A stretch of 6,555 bases of DNA from CAYMJK01 sp043101635. GTDB lineage: Bacteria > Planctomycetota > Phycisphaerae > Phycisphaerales > UBA1924. A model generated the notes under the pieces. The model saw only the letters and a program-made list of their open reading frames with translations. It did not search any database and was not told the DNA's origin. The stretch's first letter is position 1. Every line of letters begins with the position of its first letter. A program made the translations under genes and the position numbers. The stretch is from contig JBICIE010000203.1 in NCBI GenBank assembly GCA_043101635.1, positions 1-6,555 on the forward strand, given 5' to 3'. This document shows positions 1 through 5,730 of the stretch, in pieces.

Positions 1-1900
1 AGCCGGTCTTCTGCTTCGACTCCTGGCGCTCGATGTCGGTGCGGTTGCGGGCGGCCTCGACATAGGCCCGCAGGTCGGCGGACGGCGTCTCGGGGCGCGG
101 GCGAGCCAGCACGGCATCCACCACCGGATGCTCCGGCGCGATCACCATGTACGTGGCCCCGAACAGCGTGTCGGGGCGGGTGGTGAAGACGCGCAGGAAC
201 GGAGGCAGATCCTCCTGGGTACCCCCCCACTCCGTGGGGGGCGAGCTTCCCGGCGCCTCCACAGCGCCAATCGCATCCCGATGCACGAAGAGCCATCGAT
301 ACTCCGCCGGATCGGAGATGACGCCGGCTTCCCGCGGATTCTCGACGATGTACTGGACGAACTCGTTGAAGAAGCGGACATCCCGGATGATGTGATCGAA
401 GCGCTCCGGCGCCCAGACACGGTTGTGCGCAGCCGGGTCCGCGTGCCTGCGCTCATTGATCCGGCGGCCAGAGAACCGCTTCACGCTCGTCACGAGATCA
501 TCGAGCGTTTCACCTTCCAGCGGACGCACGATCCAGTGCACGTGTGTCGACATCACGGCTGCCGCGTAGACACGGCAGCGCTGATCGTCGAAGTGCAGGA
601 GCGCATCGATCGCGATGTCGCGCTCCGCTTCGCTCAGGGGGGCGTCCTCGTCCGTCTTCCACGTGACGAAGTAGGTTGCGCCCGGGAGGCTCAGGTGCGG
701 CAGGAACCGCTGTGACCGGATCAGATCGCGAGCCGGCCCCGAGGCGCCCGGCGGATACGGGTCCTTCCCGACGAAGCCGGCGGGACGCAAGGCCTCCAGG
801 CCGCGCGACTCGAACGCCGCGATGATCTCGCTGATGTCGGCCCCGGGCGAATCGCCCCCCACGGAGTGGGGGGGTACCCCGGACCCCCCACGGAGTGGGG
901 GGGTACCCACGAGAGCAAACTCGACCTCTGCGCCCTCGCTGCGCCCGATCCACTCGGCCTGCTGCGTCCGGGTGGACTGCGGCCAGTCCACGTGCTCCAG
1001 CCCCGCCAGCAGCCGCTCGGCGTACGCCGTGATCCGGAACATCCACTGGCGCAGGGGCGTGCGCTTCACGGGGTGGCCGCCGCGCTCGCTGCGCCCGTCG
1101 ATGACCTCCTCGTTGGCCAGCGCGGTGCCCAGCATCGGGCACCAGTTGACCACCTGCTCGCCGACGTAGGCCAGCCGCTGATCGTCGATCAGGTCGCGCT
1201 GCTCCTGGGCGCTCAGTTCATGCCAGCGGCGGTACACGCCCGGCTCCCCGCCGAGGCCCTCCAGCGCCCGCGCCGGCTCGCCGATGTGCGCCAGTTCGCC
1301 ATCGGGCCCGATGCGCAGGTCGCCGGATTCCAGTTGCCCGATCAGCTCCGCGATCGGCCGGGCCCGATTCGCCCGCGGGTCGTACCACGAGTTGTAGATC
1401 TGCAGGAAGATCCACTGCGTCCAGCGGTAGTAGTCGGCATCGATCGTGCCGAACTCGCGCGACCAGTCATAGCTGAAGCCGAAGCGTTTGAGCTGGCGGC
1501 GGAAGTTGTCGATCGCCTTGCGCGTCGTCTCGCTGGGGTGCACGCCGGTCTGGATGGCGTACTGCTCGGCGGGCAGGCCGAAGGCGTCCCATCCCATCGG
1601 GTGCAGCACGTTGAAGCCGCACATCCGCTTGTAGCGGCAGAGGATGTCGGTCGCCGTGTACCCCTCGGGATGGCCCACGTGCAGCCCGGCGCCGGAGGGA
1701 TAGGGGAACATGTCCAGGCAGTAGAACTTGGGGCGGGCCGCATCAAAGCCCGGCTCGCCGGGGTTGGGCTGGCGGAAGGCGCCCTCGGCCTCCCAGCGGC
1801 CCTGCCAGCGGGCCTCGATCTCGCTGGCGAGCTGCGCGGTGTACCGGTGTGGCGGGGCGCGATCGGGGGCTGGCTGAGGGGGCTGAGGGGGCTGGGTCAT
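1..1900 (-). CDS. leuS: Leucyl-tRNA synthetase, 3' end outside window, with an in-frame RAYT insertion in the CP1 editing domain
   Basis: Class I aminoacyl-tRNA synthetase that charges tRNA-Leu in the cytoplasm. The minus-strand frame is open from ATG 1900 to the left edge (633 complete codons). Visible landmarks are PYPSGAGLHVGH with the HIGH-type motif HVGH at residues 74-77, GWDAFGLPAEQYAI, NWCP at 252-255, EWIGRSEGAEVEF, and the editing-site threonine-rich motif TTRPDT at 573-578. KMSKS and the anticodon-binding domains lie beyond the edge. Residues 332-561 are foreign to the family: a palindrome-flanked transposase domain between EVEFALV and LRVFTTRPDT, where E. coli LeuRS has only a short hairpin loop. 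About 70 residues after TWYD-like NSWYD (around 173-246) match an insertion I associate with planctomycete LeuRS. The start is preceded by GGAAGGGA at a short 4-nt spacing, and the N-terminus is Pro/Gln-rich. Identification is secure; whether the product is active is not shown. Confidence 0.95.
   Translation of the reverse strand, partial: MTQPPQPPQPAPDRAPPHRYTAQLASEIEARWQGRWEAEGAFRQPNPGEPGFDAARPKFYCLDMFPYPSGAGLHVGHPEGYTATDILCRYKRMCGFNVLHPMGWDAFGLPAEQYAIQTGVHPSETTRKAIDNFRRQLKRFGFSYDWSREFGTIDADYYRWTQWIFLQIYNSWYDPRANRARPIAELIGQLESGDLRIGPDGELAHIGEPARALEGLGGEPGVYRRWHELSAQEQRDLIDDQRLAYVGEQVVNWCPMLGTALANEEVIDGRSERGGHPVKRTPLRQWMFRITAYAERLLAGLEHVDWPQSTRTQQAEWIGRSEGAEVEFALVGTPPLRGGSGVPPHSVGGDSPGADISEIIAAFESRGLEALRPAGFVGKDPYPPGASGPARDLIRSQRFLPHLSLPGATYFVTWKTDEDAPLSEAERDIAIDALLHFDDQRCRVYAAAVMSTHVHWIVRPLEGETLDDLVTSVKRFSGRRINERRHADPAAHNRVWAPERFDHIIRDVRFFNEFVQYIVENPREAGVISDPAEYRWLFVHRDAIGAVEAPGSSPPTEWGGTQEDLPPFLRVFTTRPDTLFGATYMVIAPEHPVVDAVLARPRPETPSADLRAYVEAARNRTDIERQESKQKTG
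217..244 (+). repeat. REP-like palindrome, copy C (outer end of the RAYT module, inverted relative to A and B)
   Basis: GGGTACC leads into a hairpin with an 8-bp stem, CCCCCCAC paired with GTGGGGGG around a TCC loop, then CGA. All 28 bases are identical to copy B in the opposite orientation, so B and C act as terminal inverted repeats around the transposase sequence. On the leuS strand it is read as SPPTEWGGTQ. Confidence 0.85.
218..907 (-). mobile_element. RAYT-type Y1/HUH transposase module bounded by inverted palindromes, inserted in frame in leuS
   Basis: This 690-bp (230-codon) block interrupts LeuRS without changing frame or adding a stop. Its core, about residues 398-548 of the fused reading frame, resembles REP-associated tyrosine transposases of the IS200-like Y1 family: RFLPHLSLPGATYFVTW at the start, an HUH motif MSTHVHWIV (His453, His455), then VWAPERFDHIIRD and FVQYIVENPREAG, whose Tyr517 is the likely nucleophile. 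Enzymes of this family cut and join single-stranded DNA at hairpins. Near-perfect palindromes lie at both ends in inverted orientation, as expected for a RAYT with its REP sequences. The first internal Met is inside the HUH motif, so no convincing separate ATG start exists; a GTG within the palindrome at 862 is possible. By hand count roughly 17% of insert codons end in A or T, against about 7% in the leuS part upstream, which suggests a different origin. Exact element ends are uncertain by several bases because GGGTACCC is itself palindromic. Confidence 0.85.
852..879 (-). repeat. REP-like palindrome, copy B (inner end of the RAYT module)
   Basis: This copy has the same 28 bases as copy C, inverted: GGGTACC, a stem of CCCCCCAC and GTGGGGGG with a TCC loop, then CGA. 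In the leuS frame it is read as VPPHSVGGD. It sits directly before the transposase N-terminal segment, 29 nt from copy A. Confidence 0.85.
881..908 (-). repeat. REP-like palindrome, copy A (extra tandem copy next to B)
   Basis: A direct repeat of copy B, offset by 29 nt, with the same GGGTACC lead and the same perfect 8-bp stem and TCC loop, but ending in TCC where B ends in CGA. In the leuS frame it is read as GTPPLRGGS. Its left edge abuts the last recognisable LeuRS residues EVEFALV. It makes the array asymmetric: two copies on one side of the transposase, one on the other. Confidence 0.8.
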
Positions 1901-2129
1901 GCGGTCCCTTCCGGCGCATCGGCGGGGTCTGGAACAGGGGTATCGGCCGGATTGTTGCCCGGCCGCGTTCCCGGTCCCGGCGCCCGGCCGCCGGGCGGGC
2001 CAAAAACGACACAGGGCCCCGCCGCGCGGAGCCCCGAAACCCAAGGTCGATCCGCGCGCAGGCTACCCGGCGAGAAGGCGAAGTCGCAGGAGTGTGCAGC
2101 GCGGCATCATCAGCAGATGGTAGGCCCGC

Positions 2130-2147
2130 GGCCGGGGCGGACCGGCC
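2130..2147 (-). terminator. Candidate GC hairpin just downstream of the prepilin-like gene
   Basis: Three bases after the prepilin stop codon the minus strand carries GGCCGG, six bases, then CCGGCC: a perfect 6-bp stem. No run of T follows, so this is only a possible transcription end or RNA-stabilising hairpin. The rest of the 250-nt gap up to leuS shows no promoter or leader I can name with confidence. Confidence 0.25.
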
Positions 2148-2150
2148 TGC

Positions 2151-2942
2151 TCAGTCCCACCGGTAATCCCCATCATCCCAGTTGTGGTAATCCGTCAGAT
2201 AGGTATCGCGCGTGAAGCTGGCGTGGCCATCCATGAACAGGGCGTTGGCGCCGTTGCCGTGGCGGCGGGGGGCGATGCGCAGGTCGCGCTCGACCGTGCC
2301 GGTCACGTGCCCGATGTCCCGGGCATCGTAGAACAGCGCGGTGTGGAAGTCGTCCGGCCGCGTCGGCGAGGGGTAGGCCGTGCGGTACCAGATCTGTTCC
2401 AGATCATCGGCAAAGCAGGTCAGATACAGCGTCTCGCTGCTGCGGTGGTAGCGGTTGAGCTGGGTTGCCGGTTTGTAGCCGCCGTATTCCACCCGCCCGG
2501 CGCCGCGCGACCAGATGAAGCCGATGCCGTTGTTGACGTAGTGGATGTTGTGGCCATCGGTGGGGCGGGCCGGATCCCGGTAGTAGGCGCTGTGGGCGTA
2601 GGCGTCGCCGACCGGCTCATCCCACTTCGTGCCATCCTCGAGCATGGGCCGCAGGGCCCGGGCCCACGCCAGCGTGCGCTTCCATGGGTAGAAGGCCGTC
2701 GGCCGCTCGACCTGGGCCTCGCGCGCGGTCCACTCCTGGTAGCTGTCGGCGTACAGCATCATCGCCATGCCGATCTGCTTCTGGTTGCTCAGGCACTCGA
2801 CCGCCCGCGCTGCATTGCGCGCCTTGCCGAGGCCGGGCAGCAGGATCCCGATCAAGAGCGCGATGATCGCGATGACGACCAGCAACTCGATCAATGTGAA
2901 CGCGCAGCAGCGCCGGGGCGTGGGGAGATTCGTGCGGTGCAT
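2151..2942 (-). CDS. Prepilin-type N-terminal cleavage/methylation protein with H-X9-DG motif
   Basis: A 263-residue type II secretion/pseudopilin-like protein of the sort greatly expanded in planctomycetes. The N-terminus has a short basic leader (residues 1-14), then FTLIELLVVIAIIALLIGIL, with predicted prepilin-peptidase cleavage between Ala14 and Phe15 and the conserved Glu19 at position +5. Ala instead of the commoner Gly precedes the cut. The hydrophobic segment (about 17-37) would anchor it in the membrane and pack pilin helices; the rest would face outward. The C-terminus has His228, nine residues, then Asp238-Gly239 in RRHGNGANALFMDGHASF, an exact H-X9-DG signature. The middle is rich in Tyr, Trp and Asn and has no catalytic motif I recognise. 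The ATG at 2942 has only a weak ribosome-binding site. No secretion operon is visible nearby, so its partner machinery must be elsewhere. The physiological role of these proteins is unknown. Confidence 0.93.
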   Translation of the reverse strand: MHRTNLPTPRRCCAFTLIELLVVIAIIALLIGILLPGLGKARNAARAVECLSNQKQIGMAMMLYADSYQEWTAREAQVERPTAFYPWKRTLAWARALRPMLEDGTKWDEPVGDAYAHSAYYRDPARPTDGHNIHYVNNGIGFIWSRGAGRVEYGGYKPATQLNRYHRSSETLYLTCFADDLEQIWYRTAYPSPTRPDDFHTALFYDARDIGHVTGTVERDLRIAPRRHGNGANALFMDGHASFTRDTYLTDYHNWDDGDYRWD

Positions 2943-3000
2943 GGAAGCCCAGCATACCGCAATCGCCGCCCCGGCGCCGCGAACCGCCGCCCGGGCCCCG

Positions 3001-3189
3001 CAGACGTGTGCCCCGGCCCCTCGGGCGTGTGCCCCAGGGCCTCAGGCGTGTGCCCCTGCTCCTCGGGCACGGGTCTCAGCAGCTCGGGCGCCCGCCCGGA
3101 ATCCGCCGGCGCCGGGCCGAATCCCGCCGGCGGGCGCCCCGATTCGGCCGGCGGGCGCCGCCGCCGCTTCAGCGGGCGCCCCGATCGGC
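3001..3189 (+). repeat. Degenerate 21-bp tandem repeat, nine units, in the divergent intergenic region
   Basis: Nine consecutive units of exactly 21 bases can be laid out without a gap, starting at 3001, 3022, 3043, 3064, 3085, 3106, 3127, 3148 and 3169. The first three are closest (CGGGCGTGTGCCCC-like cores); later ones drift to CCGGCGGGCGCCCC-like cores. It fills most of the 292-nt space between the minus-strand prepilin gene and the plus-strand hypothetical gene, where promoters for both should lie. Because 21 is a multiple of three, both strands stay open, reading as Ala/Pro-rich heptads on plus and HTPEALG-like heptads on minus. I found no clear -35/-10 promoter elements in this gap. Confidence 0.7.
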
Positions 3190-3222
3190 CGACACCGAAG
3201 CAGGCCCGCCCCGCGGGCCCAC

Positions 3223-3227
3223 AGGAG
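3223..3227 (+). promoter_or_regulatory. Shine-Dalgarno AGGAG that sets the start of the hypothetical gene
   Basis: AGGAG lies seven bases before the in-frame GTG at 3235. This is near-ideal spacing and is the main reason to prefer that start over the longer upstream open frame. Confidence 0.6.
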
Positions 3228-3234
3228 ACCGCCG

Positions 3235-3906
3235 GTGCGGACACTGCCCAAGTCGCAGGATGACCTGATCCGCTTCTTCGAACTGCACACCAGCGTGTGG
3301 GCCGGCGATCCGGCCGCCATCGGGCTCGATGGGGCCCGGGTGGCGCAGGTGGCCGCCGCGGCGGCAGATGCCCGCGCGAAGTACGCCGCCGCCACCAGCG
3401 CCCGCGAGGCCGCCAAGGCCGCGACCACCGCGCTGCGCAGCGCCATCGCCACCCTGCGCGCCACCGGCGGCCCCGCGATCAGCACGATCCGCGCCTTCGC
3501 CGCGTCGGCGCCGAACCCGTCGCAGGTGTACAGCGCTGCCGAGATCGATCCGCCGAGTGACCCCACGCCGGCGCCAGCGCCGGAGGCCGCCCGCGACATC
3601 TCGATTACGCTGCGGACCGATGGCGCCCTGCTGCTGCGCTGGCGGGCGCGGCAGCCGGCGCCCGGCGCCGAGGTGTACACCAAGCTGCGCCGGCGGCTCG
3701 ATGGCGCTGGGCCGTTCGCCGAACTCGCCGCCACCGGGGAGGCGCACTTCACCGATGACACGGTGCCCGCCGGCACGCGCCAGGTCGAGTACCTGCTGAC
3801 GGTCTGCCGCGGGGCGACCGAGTCGCCGACCGAGATCGCCGCCATCCTGCTCGGCCGCCCGCAGGCGGCGGGCGCTGGCGCCGGCGCCCTGCCCATCGCG
3901 GCGTGA
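3235..3906 (+). CDS. Hypothetical protein with a helical N-terminal half and a fibronectin-III-like C-terminal half
   Basis: A 223-residue protein of unknown function, starting at GTG 3235 behind a good AGGAG. The N-terminal half begins LPKSQDDLIRFFELHTSVWA and continues as Ala-rich, probably helical sequence (about residues 35-85) ending in a Ser/Asn/Pro linker. From about residue 119 to 213 alternating hydrophobic strands (ISITLRTDGALLLRWRAR, a Tyr-containing strand EVYTKLRRRLDG, then VEYLLTVCRG) resemble a fibronectin type III beta-sandwich. I recall similarly built proteins in planctomycete genomes but cannot give a function. There is no signal peptide or transmembrane segment, so it is probably cytoplasmic. 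The frame stays open upstream to 2767, and an ATG at 2941 would give a 321-residue form with a repeat-encoded Ala/Pro-rich N-terminus. I consider that less likely. The C-terminus is Ala/Gly-rich low-complexity sequence. Confidence 0.8.
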   Translation: MRTLPKSQDDLIRFFELHTSVWAGDPAAIGLDGARVAQVAAAAADARAKYAAATSAREAAKAATTALRSAIATLRATGGPAISTIRAFAASAPNPSQVYSAAEIDPPSDPTPAPAPEAARDISITLRTDGALLLRWRARQPAPGAEVYTKLRRRLDGAGPFAELAATGEAHFTDDTVPAGTRQVEYLLTVCRGATESPTEIAAILLGRPQAAGAGAGALPIAA

Positions 3907-3946
3907 GCCCGGCGCCGCCCGTGCACGCGGCCCCGGGCGCCAGCGC
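3872..3946 (+). other. 11-bp inverted repeat straddling the stop of the hypothetical gene
   Basis: GCGCTGGCGCC at 3872-3882 is the exact reverse complement of GGCGCCAGCGC at 3936-3946, with the TGA at 3904-3906 between them. It could form a long hairpin over the transcript end, but there is no T tract and such matches arise easily in DNA this GC-rich. Confidence 0.25.
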
Positions 3947-3948
3947 TG

Positions 3949-3972
3949 ATTCGCTCATTCGCTCATTCGCTC
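3949..3972 (+). repeat. Short 8-bp tandem repeat (ATTCGCTC x3)
   Basis: Three exact copies of ATTCGCTC lie in the 184-nt gap between the hypothetical gene and folC, followed by GCTCGCTT, a partly matching fourth unit. This is probably slippage-derived; no function is evident. The rest of the gap shows no recognisable promoter. Confidence 0.75.
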
Positions 3973-4090
3973 GCTCGCTTGCCGCCCCCGCTTCCCCAGC
4001 TTCACCACCGACCCGCCCTCAGATGTCGCAACCGGCGTTTGCGCTGTCCGGCGCTGCAATCCCGGCGGGCCCGGGTACCATGGACAGCCC

Positions 4091-5452
4091 ATGTGCGAGA
4101 TCGCCACCTTCACCGATGCCGAGCAGTTCCTCGCGACGCGGGTGAACATCGAGCGCAGCCGGCCGGACAAGGTCGATCCGGTCGCCTTCAAGCTCGACCG
4201 CATGCGGGCCCTGGCGGACGCCCTGGGCAAGCCGCACCGCGACCTGCGCTTCGTGCACATCGCCGGCAGCAAGGGCAAGGGCAGCGTGGTCGAGATGACG
4301 GCAAGCTGCCTGGCCGCCTGCGGCTACACCACCGGCGCCTACACCAGCCCGCACCTGGTCAGCGTCCGCGAGCGGATGCGCATCAACGGCGCCCCGATCT
4401 CCGAGGACGCCTTCGCCGCCCTCGCCGGGCGCATCGCCGAGGCCTCGGCCGCCATCGAGGCGGTCCACGGCCCGACGACGTACTTCGAGTGCGTCACCGC
4501 CATGGCCTTCTGCTGGTTCGCCGAGCAGGCCATCGACATGGCCATCATCGAGACCGGCCTCGGCGGCCGGCTGGATGCCACCAACATCATCCTGCCCGAG
4601 ATCGCCGCCATCACCGCCATCCAGATGGAGCACACCGCGCTGCTGGGCGACACGCTCGGCGCCATCGCCGCCGAGAAGGGCGGCATCTTCAAGCCCGGGG
4701 CCGACGCCCTCAGCGTCCCCCAGGCGCCCGAGGCCGCCAGCGCCCTGCGCGAGGCGGCGCTCGCCGCCGACTGCGACCTGCTCTTCCTGGGCGATCCGAT
4801 CGACTTCAGTTGGCGCTACACCCACACGCCCGAGGATGGCCAGCGGGCCCGGGTGTATCTGTCCAGCCCGCGCAACACCTTCGAGCACATGGCCGCGCCC
4901 TTCCGCGGCGAGCACCAGGCGGAGAACACCGGCCTGACGCTGGCCATCCTCGATCATCTGACGGCCCGCGGGATTCGCGTGACCGAGCGGCAGATCGCCG
5001 AGGGCCTCGCCGCCACGCCGCGGGGCGGGCGGCTGGAGGTGATCTGGCGGGCGCCGCGCATCATGATCGACGGCGCCCACAACCCCGAGTCGATCCGGGC
5101 CCTGATGCGCTCGATCGGCGCCGAGGAGCGGTACGACGCGCTGGTGGTGATCTTCGGCTGCGCTGTGGACAAGGATGTCGAGGGCATGCTGCGCGAGCTG
5201 ACGGGGGGCGCCGACAAGGTGATCTTCACCCGCGCCGCCGACAACCGGCGGGCGGCCCCGCCCGAGGACCTCCTGCGCCGCTTCGAGGCCCGCGGCAAGA
5301 ACGCGCAGATGGCGCCGACGCTGCGCGAGGCCATCAACCTCGCCCACAAGGCCGCCGGGCGCGATGATCTCATCTGCGTCACCGGCTCGTTCTACCTCGC
5401 CGGCGAGGCCAAGCGGCTGATCGAGGAGCTGAAGGCGAAGCGGTCGGGATAG
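4091..5452 (+). CDS. folC: Bifunctional dihydrofolate synthase / folylpolyglutamate synthase
   Basis: A Mur-ligase-family cytoplasmic enzyme of 453 residues, normal length for the family. It joins L-glutamate to dihydropteroate and then extends the glutamate tail of reduced folates, using ATP. Seen in order: FKLDRMRALADALG near the N-terminus, the P-loop GSKGKGS (residues 59-65), GAYTSPHLVSVRERMRING for substrate and magnesium binding, ETGLGGRLDATN (154-165), MEHTALLGDTL followed by IAAEKGGIFKPG, and DGAHNP (327-332) opening the C-terminal domain. All the hallmark motifs are present and unbroken. The start ATG at 4091 has no clear Shine-Dalgarno sequence, which is not unusual in planctomycetes; the ATG at 4080 is out of frame. 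The gene is in the same direction as the hypothetical gene 184 nt upstream but there is no sign of tight coupling. Whether the dihydrofolate synthase activity is retained cannot be told from motifs alone. Confidence 0.96.
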   Translation: MCEIATFTDAEQFLATRVNIERSRPDKVDPVAFKLDRMRALADALGKPHRDLRFVHIAGSKGKGSVVEMTASCLAACGYTTGAYTSPHLVSVRERMRINGAPISEDAFAALAGRIAEASAAIEAVHGPTTYFECVTAMAFCWFAEQAIDMAIIETGLGGRLDATNIILPEIAAITAIQMEHTALLGDTLGAIAAEKGGIFKPGADALSVPQAPEAASALREAALAADCDLLFLGDPIDFSWRYTHTPEDGQRARVYLSSPRNTFEHMAAPFRGEHQAENTGLTLAILDHLTARGIRVTERQIAEGLAATPRGGRLEVIWRAPRIMIDGAHNPESIRALMRSIGAEERYDALVVIFGCAVDKDVEGMLRELTGGADKVIFTRAADNRRAAPPEDLLRRFEARGKNAQMAPTLREAINLAHKAAGRDDLICVTGSFYLAGEAKRLIEELKAKRSG

Positions 5453-5463
5453 GGCGATGTCAT

Positions 5464-5490
5464 GTCGGAGGTCGGAGGTCGGAGGTCGGA
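5464..5490 (+). repeat. Short heptad repeat block (GGTCGGA units) at the front of the array
   Basis: Just after the folC stop, a 7-bp unit GGTCGGA repeats three times after a partial copy. It shares the 7-bp period of the long array that begins three bases later, but in a different unit sequence. It may be a separate seed or an older block of the same array. Confidence 0.75.
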
Positions 5491-5493
5491 TAG

Positions 5494-5730
5494 CAGATCT
5501 CAGATCTTAGATCTCAGATGTCAGATCTCAGATCTCAGATCTCAGATGTCAGATCCAGATCTCAGATGTCAGATCCCAGATGTCAGATGTCCAGATGTCA
5601 GATGTCAGATCCAGATCTCAGATCTCAGATGTCAGATCTCTGATCTCTGATCTCTGATCTCTGGTCTCTGGTCTCTGGTCTCCGGTCTCTGGTCTCTGGT
5701 CTCTGGTCTCCGGTCTCCGGTCTCCGGTCT
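5494..5730 (+). repeat. Heptanucleotide tandem array with stepwise drift (CAGATCT to CTGATCT to CTGGTCT to CCGGTCT)
   Basis: About 34 consecutive units, nearly all 7 bases long, can be delimited. The first 21 (5494-5639) are CAGATCT or CAGATGT, with a few 6- and 8-base variants. They are followed by three CTGATCT, three CTGGTCT, one CCGGTCT, three CTGGTCT and three CCGGTCT. The array fills the gap between the convergent folC and methyltransferase genes. Its last base, 5730, is the third base of the methyltransferase TGA stop on the minus strand. A period of seven is not a multiple of three, so every frame encodes a repeated heptapeptide (for example RCQISDL on plus, DQRPETR on minus). I see no coding gene here. 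Similar heptad arrays are, to my recollection, frequent in intergenic regions of planctomycetes and some other environmental bacteria. Confidence 0.9.

Noticed and set aside
218..907. Intein in leuS
   Set aside because: There is no Cys/Ser at the N-terminal junction, no His-Asn before the C-terminal junction, and the content is a Y1 transposase.
1..1900. leuS as a pseudogene or frameshifted by the insertion
   Set aside because: Frame positions checked at the start, HVGH, NWCP, both palindrome junctions, HVH, TTRPDT and the left edge are all in one phase with no stop.
1901..2150. T-box leader or riboswitch upstream of leuS
   Set aside because: I could not see a T-box sequence or specifier stem; the region is short and GC-rich with no convincing structure.
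866..2215. Plus-strand open frame of 449 codons antisense to leuS
   Set aside because: It mirrors the leuS codons at high GC3; the product is low-complexity Ala/Arg/Gly/Leu with no family features, while the minus strand encodes clear LeuRS motifs.
2184..3263. 359-codon plus-strand frame opposite the prepilin gene
   Set aside because: The minus strand carries the FTLIE leader and H-X9-DG; this frame has nothing recognisable.
3042..3926. 294-codon minus-strand frame opposite the hypothetical gene
   Set aside because: Ala/Ser/Arg-rich with no motif; the plus strand has the Shine-Dalgarno sequence and the structured product.
4073..4079. GGGTACC near the folC start as another REP-like copy
   Set aside because: Only the 7-bp lead matches; the CCCCCCAC stem is absent, so it is probably coincidence.
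3979..5367. Long frames overlapping folC: 462 codons on plus and 442 on minus (4019-5347)
   Set aside because: Both are GC-driven shadows, Arg/Gly/His-rich, overlapping a frame with every FolC motif.
5462..5650. 62-codon plus frame starting MSEVGGRRSD in the heptad array
   Set aside because: It is only the array read as protein; all frames of a 7-bp repeat give a heptapeptide repeat.
5494..5730. CRISPR array
   Set aside because: Units are 7 bases with no spacers, and no cas genes are visible.
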